Shown: one piece after another, positions 1 to 4,981 of the stretch
Position numbering within the stretch: the stretch's first letter is position 1
How the letters are laid out: the number at the start of each line of letters is the position of its first letter
Translations under genes and position numbers: made by a program
Notes under the pieces: model-generated
Told to the model about the DNA's origin: nothing
Databases searched by the model: none
The model's input: only the letters and a program-made list of their open reading frames with translations
Assembly (NCBI GenBank): GCA_021157815.1
Contig: JAGGVT010000079.1
Location: 1-5,608, forward strand
DNA length: 5,608 nt
Source: a bacterium
Lineage (GTDB): Bacteria > JAJVIF01 > JAGGVT01
Direction: 5' to 3'

Positions 1-209
1 ATAAACTACACCGCGAACCCGCATTTATACTGAGTTTATTTGCTTTGTTGGGACAGTCCCTTTTTTACTACCGTCGTGGAATATTCTCAGTTTTTACTTT
101 CATTCGAATTTAACCGGACAGTAGTGAGATGACATACTAAAAGATAGGCGTTGAATTTATAAATCCTGTTCGTAAGATTCACTTTTTCCATTTCTGGTTA
201 GCTCACTCA
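1..209. other. Left-edge intergenic DNA, possible mobile-element remnant
   Basis: No convincing gene. On the plus strand a frame enters from the left edge (codons from position 3) and stays open for 36 codons to TAA at 111-113; the peptide is hydrophobic and not recognised, and this length can arise by chance. It contains the near-palindrome GGGAC-A-GTCCC (50-60) followed by six T (61-66), a minimal plus-strand terminator shape. The TAA lies in ttaaccggacagtagtga (110-127), which resembles insertion-sequence ends as I recall them. From about 128 to 209 I see only AT-rich sequence without structure. Confidence 0.3.
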
Positions 210-232
210 GGTGCCGGTCAGAGACCAGCGCT
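210..232. repeat. Imperfect hairpin downstream of the operon
   Basis: Positions 210-219 pair with 223-232 around a 3-nt loop AGA: nine of ten pairs form if two G-U wobbles are allowed, with one C-A mismatch (215/227). The core GGTC-AGA-GACC is perfect. No T run follows on either strand. It resembles REP-like palindromes found between genes and may also protect the 3' end of the operon transcript. Confidence 0.45.
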
Positions 233-245
233 CCCAGGTAAAAAC

Positions 246-257
246 TCATAATTATGA
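246..257 (-). terminator. 12-bp palindrome followed by a T run, weak terminator candidate
   Basis: TCATAATTATGA is a perfect 12-bp palindrome 22 bp downstream of the last gene's stop. On the minus strand it is followed by GTTTTT. The stem is short and AT-only in its core (4 bp around AATT), so as a terminator it would be weak; it might equally be an operator-like site. No better terminator is visible downstream of the operon. Confidence 0.25.
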
Positions 258-279
258 AATTCTAAAAATGGGATTTCTT

Positions 280-1503
280 CTATCGCACAAGACTCACAAT
301 CTCATCCGCGGCATTCTCAGCCGCAAATCCCAGATTAACCAGCTCCCTGTCGAGTATCTCATCACGATGACTCTTAACTTTCAAAGTCAATTCATCAACC
401 CAATCAGCCTTTTTCAGCAAACTGGCAAGACTCTCCGATGACCTCACAGAAAGCGCGGCTGGTTCAAGATTCAACCGATAATTCACCTTTGTATAATCAA
501 GCGTGATAACAGGCACATTATGTACCAGCGATTCCAGCGCCATTGTTGAATAGACTGTCATAAACGCGGATGCTATCCCCAGGAATTCATACGGCGAGAA
601 TTCATCCTTTGCCAGATGCACATTTTCAGATGGATTCCATTCGATGAATTTACGCCGGTACATTTCATAATTGTTGTCAGGATGCAATTTGATTATCAAT
701 TCAACGTTACTCAAATCGCGAAACAGGTCAACAAGGCTTTTTACAAGTTCTATTTCATCATCCAGTGAGAGAACATCATGCTTGCTAAAACACTGCATGC
801 CGAAAAGCAGAACAGGTTTGCTCGGAGAAATCCCCAGAAATCCCTGGATTTTATCAGCATAACCATGGGGTAGGGGAGCAGCGGAGTCATACATCGGATT
901 ACCAACTGTCGCAAGTTTATCCCGATGAATCCCCTTCCTGATTAACTGATCACGCACCTCATTTCCAAACAGCAGAATTTTATCAACACGATTTGTACCA
1001 AACGGTGAGAAGAAATAGCCGGCACCATATAATCCGCGAGACCATTCGTTCGCAATCGCGCTTATCTTACTGATAATGCAGGTTTTCGCTTTCTCTATGA
1101 AATTCGCATCCTGCTCAATCCTGAGGCCATCCTGCATAAGGACAGTTTTGATTCCTCTGTGTTTTGCCTCCTCGATAAAAATATCCTCCACATACGATGC
1201 TGCCCCAAGAAGAATTACAGATGGGTTTATCGTTTTGAGCAAGTCGCGAACTGCTGGCACGGTTTCTTTCAGTATTTTAAATCGCTCTTTGCGGCCAACC
1301 TTAAAAAGGTTCGTATCCGGGGCGGCTGAAAGTTCGATATACGCATGGCGAGATTGTTTCAAGACCGGTGTTGCGTCCTGATTCAGAATCGAATCAAGCG
1401 ATACAAAGGTAATTTGCATGTTCATGTCAGCGAGTTTGTCCGCTATCGGAATGAAAACCTTCGCTCGGTTTTTCGCATTTGCTGTTATAAGAATTTTTGA
1501 CAT
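280..1503 (-). CDS. GT-B-like surface-carbohydrate transferase, candidate nonulosonate transferase
   Basis: A 407-residue soluble protein with no signal peptide or membrane span, looking like a two-domain GT-B fold. N-terminal half: Rossmann-like ILITANAKNRAKVFIPIADKL (4-24), a second strand near VILLGAAS (96-103), then VLMQDG at 121-126. Linker: LLFGNEVRDQLIRKGI (177-192) and VGNPMYD (200-206), a pattern shared with UDP-GlcNAc 2-epimerase-like and CDP-glycerol transferase-like proteins. C-terminal half: KLHPDNN at 272-278 and TVYSTMALESLVHNVPVI at 316-333. HP and Ser-Thr motifs, plus an acidic-Gly motif like the QDG at 124-126, are also features described for bacterial sialyltransferases (families GT38 and GT52). 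The position after neuA, neuB and a flippase supports a sugar transferase acting on the exported glycan. A glycerophosphotransferase-like role or a non-catalytic epimerase relative are alternatives. The start is fixed by the TAATG overlap. The family is fairly clear; the substrate is not. Confidence 0.6.
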   Translation of the reverse strand: MSKILITANAKNRAKVFIPIADKLADMNMQITFVSLDSILNQDATPVLKQSRHAYIELSAAPDTNLFKVGRKERFKILKETVPAVRDLLKTINPSVILLGAASYVEDIFIEEAKHRGIKTVLMQDGLRIEQDANFIEKAKTCIISKISAIANEWSRGLYGAGYFFSPFGTNRVDKILLFGNEVRDQLIRKGIHRDKLATVGNPMYDSAAPLPHGYADKIQGFLGISPSKPVLLFGMQCFSKHDVLSLDDEIELVKSLVDLFRDLSNVELIIKLHPDNNYEMYRRKFIEWNPSENVHLAKDEFSPYEFLGIASAFMTVYSTMALESLVHNVPVITLDYTKVNYRLNLEPAALSVRSSESLASLLKKADWVDELTLKVKSHRDEILDRELVNLGFAAENAADEIVSLVR

Positions 1504-3074
1504 TAGTTTCGCCTGTTTACCTCAAACGACAGAAGGTTATACTTCCGAATTGCCAGAACAATCACTCCACAAAACAAAAGCGCACAAAGCATCTCGATTA
1601 AAAAAACGCCGATCCCAAACATCGTCAATTCAGAATTAATCATGCTCAACTGCGGTTGCCATTTGAAAAATCCTGTTACTCCATGAGCGCTGAAATAATC
1701 AGCCCAGAATTTATCGAGTATCATTATATCCGCAAAAACGACAACCGCGAACACAATAAACTGAAGCGCGAACAAGCGCAGGTAGTATCGAACATAGGCT
1801 GCCAAACTCCCGAAATATTTCGTTATCGCGTAATGGATCAGAAACACGCTGTAGATAAAATATGAAATTGTCGTGCCAAGAGCGATTCCCTCAATGAACA
1901 TTCCCCTGACCTGCCAGAAATACCAGTTCATTGACAGGTTTAAAAGCAGCGCGCCGACCTGATACAGCACCATGCGTTTACGGTCATCCATCGCGATGAG
2001 GAAATACATGAACATATTCACGATGCACCAGAAATACATTCCGGGGATTAATATTTTCGCCGCCGGGATTGTCGGGGTGTATTTAGCCAGAAGAATCGGG
2101 ATAATAAAATCGAGCGAGAGATACATCATTGCACCAAGAGGCAGTATTGCCTGAATGACCGTGGCTGTCGGCGGGAACACAAATTCAGCGACCTTTGTGC
2201 CGTCCTTTGTTTCACCGTACCGCTGCAGCATAAGGGGGAATATGACCCATCCAACCGCGAACGGTACGAAATAAAGCAGTCCCGCGACCTGGCTCCCCAG
2301 AAGGTAATACCCCATTCCCTCATCCTGAAAGAACCAGTACGCCATAAACTTGTCGCCATTTTTAAAAAGCGAATCCATCAGAAAGCAAATGAAAATGGGG
2401 ATTCCAAGGCGATATAGATATTTCACCTCAGGGATATTCCATCTGACGCCGATTTTTTCAGGCGCGCTGAAATAGGCATACCCGATTGTCGCGGCGAATG
2501 TAAGGAACAATCCGACAAACAGTCCAATCAGCGCATACTCGACACACGGCGAAATGCTTACGAAATAATACACAGGCCCGACACGAAGAACGAATTCAAA
2601 CGTGCCGAAAATCAATTCCATTACATTGATTCTACCGAATTCTTTCGTCACCCTGAAAAAAGTCCGGTAGTATTCAACAAGCATCTGAAGCGGAAGCGTG
2701 AACGCGAGAAGGACATACGCCCACCGTTTTTCAAACGACGCGTTGTTATTCACAATCGCGAACAGGATAATCAGCACCATGGCGGCAAGGGTTATCATCA
2801 TGCTGAACGTATATGATGAATCACGGATATTACCAGCTCTTGTTTTGTCGCGCTTTCCGATTTCCACCGGATACTGTTTGCCAAAAGCGTTTTCCAGCCC
2901 CAGATGAAGAGATGCGCCGTACGTTAAAATTAAAAAGAGGAATCCAAACGCGCCGTATCCGGCAACAGTGAAAAGTTTCGCGATTACAAAATTGCCGGCG
3001 ACATGCATTGCCGTTGCATATATCTTGACAAGGAAATACTGGGAGGAGCGTATTGCTATGGCTTTGCTTTCCAT
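1503..3074 (-). CDS. Wzx-type polysaccharide flippase (MOP superfamily)
   Basis: Integral inner-membrane protein expected to move lipid-linked oligosaccharide across the membrane for assembly outside. At 523 residues it is slightly longer than the usual 420-500. Reading the sequence gives about 13-14 hydrophobic spans, near residues 15-35, 40-60, 90-108, 118-136, 158-176, 180-202, 222-240, 258-282, 300-320, 340-362, 368-385, 395-418, 430-455 and 484-508. Basic loops such as GKRDKTRAG (73-81) fit cytoplasmic positions. N-terminal GYGAFGF at 39-45 and a Gly/Pro/aromatic-rich core are typical of the polysaccharide-synthesis/MATE-like fold. ATG at 3074 is the only start possible: an in-frame TGA lies 8 codons upstream with no start codon between. 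No SD is visible, so translation probably depends on coupling to the phosphatase gene 10 nt before. Its TAA overlaps the next ATG. The glycan carried is unknown. Confidence 0.88.
   Translation of the reverse strand: MESKAIAIRSSQYFLVKIYATAMHVAGNFVIAKLFTVAGYGAFGFLFLILTYGASLHLGLENAFGKQYPVEIGKRDKTRAGNIRDSSYTFSMMITLAAMVLIILFAIVNNNASFEKRWAYVLLAFTLPLQMLVEYYRTFFRVTKEFGRINVMELIFGTFEFVLRVGPVYYFVSISPCVEYALIGLFVGLFLTFAATIGYAYFSAPEKIGVRWNIPEVKYLYRLGIPIFICFLMDSLFKNGDKFMAYWFFQDEGMGYYLLGSQVAGLLYFVPFAVGWVIFPLMLQRYGETKDGTKVAEFVFPPTATVIQAILPLGAMMYLSLDFIIPILLAKYTPTIPAAKILIPGMYFWCIVNMFMYFLIAMDDRKRMVLYQVGALLLNLSMNWYFWQVRGMFIEGIALGTTISYFIYSVFLIHYAITKYFGSLAAYVRYYLRLFALQFIVFAVVVFADIMILDKFWADYFSAHGVTGFFKWQPQLSMINSELTMFGIGVFLIEMLCALLFCGVIVLAIRKYNLLSFEVNRRN
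1512..1514 (-). promoter_or_regulatory. SD-like AGG and TAATG overlap coupling flippase and transferase
   Basis: On the minus strand the flippase ends AAC AGG CGA AAC TAA, and the next gene's ATG shares the final A of the stop (TAATG). The AGG inside the last flippase codons is 8 nt from that ATG. This fixes the transferase start and indicates translational coupling. Confidence 0.65.
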
Positions 3075-3084
3075 GAGGGATTTT

Positions 3085-3594
3085 TCAGGATTGTGATTTC
3101 ACTTTCGCGCGCATAATCAGATTTGCGATTTCCCTGATTACTCCCTCCCCGCCTTTTTTCTCACAGACATATCCGACGATGTTTTTAATCTCATCCTCGG
3201 CATCGGACGGGCAGAAAGAGAATCCTGCCACTTCGAGCACTTCAAGGTCGTTGATATCATCGCCGACATACGCCGCATCGCCGGGAGTAAGTTTCAAATC
3301 ATCGAGAAGTTTATTAAATGTTTCGAGTTTTTGTTTAATGCCCTGAAAACAGTGTTCTATATTTAATTTCCGCACGCGCCTTGCAACAATGTCTGTTCGT
3401 TCACGAGTAATAATCGCTGTAGGGATCCCAAAATTCTTTTGCAACAGCACAATACCCATGCCGTCCCGCGTGTTGAATTTCTTAATCTCATCGCCGGATT
3501 CCGTATAATACATTCCGGCATCGGTCAACACACCATCGACATCGGTAACCAGAATTTTTATGTTCGTAAAATCATATTTTGTATTCACAATCAC
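3085..3594 (-). CDS. KdsC/YrbI-type HAD phosphatase, probable nonulosonate-9-phosphate phosphatase
   Basis: Type C0 HAD hydrolase without a cap domain, expected to act as a tetramer and to release phosphate from a keto-acid sugar phosphate. The 169 residues match the family's usual length. HAD motif I is DVDGVLTD with Asp18 nucleophile and Asp20 acid/base; KKFNTRDGMG at 38-47; motif II Thr63 in IITRERT; motif III Lys89; motif IV GDDINDLEVL with Asp112, Asp113 and Asp116; C-terminal KKGGEGVIRE at 146-155. Glu65 and Lys76 align, from memory, with Glu56 and Lys67 of Bacteroides KDN-9-P phosphatase, the residues reported to separate it from KDO-8-P phosphatase. The neuA/neuB context agrees. The usual ITGE-type motif II is ITRE here. 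The start is GTG at 3594 or 3588; an in-frame TAG just upstream excludes a longer protein. It ends TGA, 10 nt before the flippase. KDO-8-P phosphatase (kdsC) is the alternative. Confidence 0.88.
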   Translation of the reverse strand: MIVNTKYDFTNIKILVTDVDGVLTDAGMYYTESGDEIKKFNTRDGMGIVLLQKNFGIPTAIITRERTDIVARRVRKLNIEHCFQGIKQKLETFNKLLDDLKLTPGDAAYVGDDINDLEVLEVAGFSFCPSDAEDEIKNIVGYVCEKKGGEGVIREIANLIMRAKVKSQS

Positions 3595-3650
3595 AACCTA
3601 TTAACCTATTAACTTACTAACCTATTAACTTACTAACCTGCTAACCTGCT
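3595..3650 (-). repeat. Proximal 8-bp tandem array (7 units) running into the phosphatase start
   Basis: Seven uninterrupted octamers on the plus strand: aacctatt 3 times, aacttact twice, aacctgct twice; these are the distal array's units in a shifted phase plus one private variant. On the coding strand they read AGCAGGTT, AGTAAGTT and AATAGGTT. The private AATAGGTT form lies only next to the phosphatase gene, and the last copy ends directly at its GTG start. The AGG of this last unit is the only SD-like signal before that gene, so the array may double as the translation-initiation region. Confidence 0.93.
3597..3599 (-). promoter_or_regulatory. SD-like AGG supplied by the repeat, before the phosphatase gene
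   Basis: On the minus strand the last octamer reads AATAGGTT and is followed by GTG ATT GTG. AGG lies only 2 nt from the first GTG (3594) but 8 nt from the second GTG (3588), a normal spacing. This favours 3588 as the true start, two codons shorter. The next upstream AGG lies one unit (8 nt) farther back, 10 nt from the first GTG, so it could serve that start instead. Confidence 0.45.
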
Positions 3651-3740
3651 AAATGTAACCCGGCGTCCCTTCGCCGGGGTAATACATAAATTCACCACTA
3701 TCTTTCCCGGTTAATGAGAAACCGCGCTACTTACTGTTTT
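3651..3740. other. Non-repeat island splitting the octamer array
   Basis: A 90-bp segment between the two octamer blocks without their periodicity. It holds a GC-rich hairpin (3659-3678), a weaker inverted repeat (CGGTT 3708-3712 with AACCG 3720-3724, 7-nt loop), and on the minus strand a 12-codon frame MYYPGEGTPGYI (3687 to 3649) whose TAG stop falls in the neighbouring octamer. The frame is preceded by GGTGA 5 nt upstream of its ATG. Its codons overlap the hairpin, so the peptide may be chance. It may be an older insertion into the array, or the linker between two independent expansions. Confidence 0.6.
3659..3678. repeat. GC-rich hairpin inside the array island
   Basis: CCCGGCG (3659-3665) and CGCCGGG (3672-3678) form a perfect 7-bp stem with a 6-nt loop TCCCTT. 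No T run follows on either strand, so it is not a canonical Rho-independent terminator. It could be a dispersed palindromic (REP-like) element, an RNA processing or stability hairpin between the neuB and phosphatase cistrons, or a pause site. It stands out as a strongly GC-rich element in an AT-rich gap. Confidence 0.6.
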
Positions 3741-3912
3741 CTAACTTACTAACCTGCTAACTTACTAACCTTCTAACTTACTAACCTTCTAACTTACTAA
3801 CCTTCTAACTTACTAACCTTCTAACTTACTAACCTGCTAACTTACTAACCTGCTAACTTACTAACTTACTAACTTACTAACTTACTAACCTGCTAACTTA
3901 CTAACCTGCTAA
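3741..3912 (-). repeat. Distal 8-bp tandem array (21 full units)
   Basis: From 3741 to 3908 the plus strand parses with no slips into 21 octamers: ctaactta 12 times, ctaacctg 5 times, ctaacctt 4 times; a partial unit (ctaa) then runs into the neuB stop codon at 3913-3915. On the transcribed coding strand the units read TTAGTAAG, TTAGCAGG and TTAGAAGG. Units mostly alternate, giving a 16-bp higher-order repeat: 3757-3820 is a perfect fourfold 16-mer and 3853-3884 is four identical octamers in a row. Every unit has TAG on the coding strand and, since 8 is not a multiple of 3, three successive units stop all three frames. There are no spacers and no dyad symmetry in the unit, so it is not CRISPR. 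Function unknown. Confidence 0.97.
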
Positions 3913-4962
3913 CTATTCTTCAAAATACTCCCACAGCAATATCTTATCAGCGTCGATATTCTTCTTCGCCACCTTACCTATCAATTCACTCAGTTCCGAT
4001 GGCGGAATGCCGATGCCGGGGCATTTTGTGGTCAGATGCTCCGCTGTTATTTTAGTCCCCGCCATTATCGGTTTTGCTGATGTCAAACTTTTCTTGAGTT
4101 TCTGCGCAACTGGATCCTCAGATTTCATTTTAGTTTTCTCACTATTTCCAAACGATGCTTCAGCCGCGCGGATATCGCGAATCATTTTCTGCAACCCGCC
4201 GGGTTCAAGCGATGCCGCATGGTCGCCGCCTTTCATCGTGCGGTCAATTGTGAAATGCCGTTCTACAACTCTTGCTCCCAATGCGACCGCGGCAATCGGA
4301 ATCGCGATTCCCCGCTCATGCCCTGAGTAACCGATTGGGCAATCGAATTTCTCCAGGTAGGTTTTAATCACGTTCAGGTTGATATCCTCGAAACTGCTTG
4401 GATATGTGGATGTGCACTGCAATATTACAATATCTTCAGTGAACTTTTTTACAAGATCGTAGGCTTTTTCAACGTCAGATATATCTGACATTCCGGTTGA
4501 TACAATCATCGGTTTGCCCTTTTTCGCGACATGCTCCAGAAACGGAAAGTTGTTAATATCAGCGGATGCTATCTTGAAAGCCACAATGTCGAGTGAGTCA
4601 AGAAAATCCGCTGAATCCTCATCCCACGGTGACGCGAGAAATATCAATCCCTTTGATTCAGAATATTTCTTCAGGAATCTGAATTCATCTTCAGTCAACT
4701 CAAGCGCCATACGATGTTCTCCGTACGTTTTACCGAATGAATTTGGGTTTTCATACGGCTTGTCAAAGCCCTCCTGTGTTAAAAGGCGTTTGATATTTCT
4801 TTTTTGGAACTTGACACAGTCAGCCCCGGCGAAAGCCGCGATATCAACAAGGCTTTCAGCGATTTTAACATTGCCCTGATGGTTTATTCCCGCTTCCGCG
4901 ATTATAAAAGTCGGATCATTCCTGCCGATCCATTTGTCACCTATTTTCACTCGATTTGACAT
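3913..4962 (-). CDS. neuB: N-acylneuraminate / nonulosonate synthase, NANS-like (probably 9-phosphate type)
   Basis: Condenses an N-acetylmannosamine-type (or mannose-type) sugar, probably as the 6-phosphate, with phosphoenolpyruvate to make a nonulosonic acid; cytoplasmic. The 349 residues match the family's full length. The TIM-barrel NeuB domain spans about 20-265, with FIIAEAGINHQGN at 19-31, CVKFQK at 49-54, KTYGEH at 78-83, NNFPFLE at 137-143, STGMS at 155-159, QCTSTYP at 182-188, GYSGHE at 211-216 and ERHFTID at 234-240. His215 and His236 match the metal ligands of Neisseria NeuB. The C-terminal antifreeze-like (SAF) domain spans about 293-349. The KTYGEH and NNFPFLE blocks and the GGDHAASLEPGGL segment (245-257) resemble human NANS and Bacteroides KDN-9-P synthase more than Neisseria NeuB, from memory of those sequences. 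Position 314, Arg in Neisseria NeuB, is Cys. ATG with a strong RBS sets the start. Its TAG stop abuts the 8-bp repeat array. The family is certain; the exact sugar is inferred. Confidence 0.95.
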   Translation of the reverse strand: MSNRVKIGDKWIGRNDPTFIIAEAGINHQGNVKIAESLVDIAAFAGADCVKFQKRNIKRLLTQEGFDKPYENPNSFGKTYGEHRMALELTEDEFRFLKKYSESKGLIFLASPWDEDSADFLDSLDIVAFKIASADINNFPFLEHVAKKGKPMIVSTGMSDISDVEKAYDLVKKFTEDIVILQCTSTYPSSFEDINLNVIKTYLEKFDCPIGYSGHERGIAIPIAAVALGARVVERHFTIDRTMKGGDHAASLEPGGLQKMIRDIRAAEASFGNSEKTKMKSEDPVAQKLKKSLTSAKPIMAGTKITAEHLTTKCPGIGIPPSELSELIGKVAKKNIDADKILLWEYFEE

Positions 4963-4968
4963 TTATTT

Positions 4969-4974
4969 CTCCTT
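4969..4974 (-). promoter_or_regulatory. Ribosome-binding site of neuB
   Basis: AAGGAG on the minus strand, 6 nt before the neuB ATG, lying wholly in the 19-nt gap after neuA. It is the only strong Shine-Dalgarno in the window, which fixes the neuB start and shows that the host uses ordinary SD initiation. Confidence 0.85.
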
Positions 4975-4981
4975 GTGGTTT

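Noticed and set aside
211-441. Plus-strand open frame of 76 codons at the operon end
   Set aside because: It starts inside the 210-232 hairpin with no RBS, then runs antisense into the transferase gene.
1076-1381. Plus-strand open frame of 101 codons
   Set aside because: It is an antisense shadow of the transferase gene with no independent coding signal.
3659-3678. Rho-independent terminator between neuB and the phosphatase gene
   Set aside because: The stem is good but no T run follows on the transcribed strand.
3595-3912. CRISPR array
   Set aside because: The unit is 8 bp, contiguous, without spacers and without dyad symmetry; there are no cas genes nearby.
3741-3912. Telomere-like or yeast branch-point (TACTAAC) resemblance of the repeat
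   Set aside because: The octamer has GG at most and the genes are bacterial; the TACTAAC string follows by chance from the unit junction.
3741-3912. Repeat-coded peptide or G-quadruplex array
   Set aside because: The units give stop codons in all frames, and GG pairs recur only about every 16 bp, too sparse for a stable quadruplex.
4007-4330. Plus-strand open frame of 107 codons
   Set aside because: It is an antisense shadow of the neuB C-terminal half; composition follows the neuB codons.
4514-4879. Plus-strand open frame of 121 codons
   Set aside because: It lies antisense within neuB, has no RBS or recognisable domain, and neuB is strongly conserved on the other strand.
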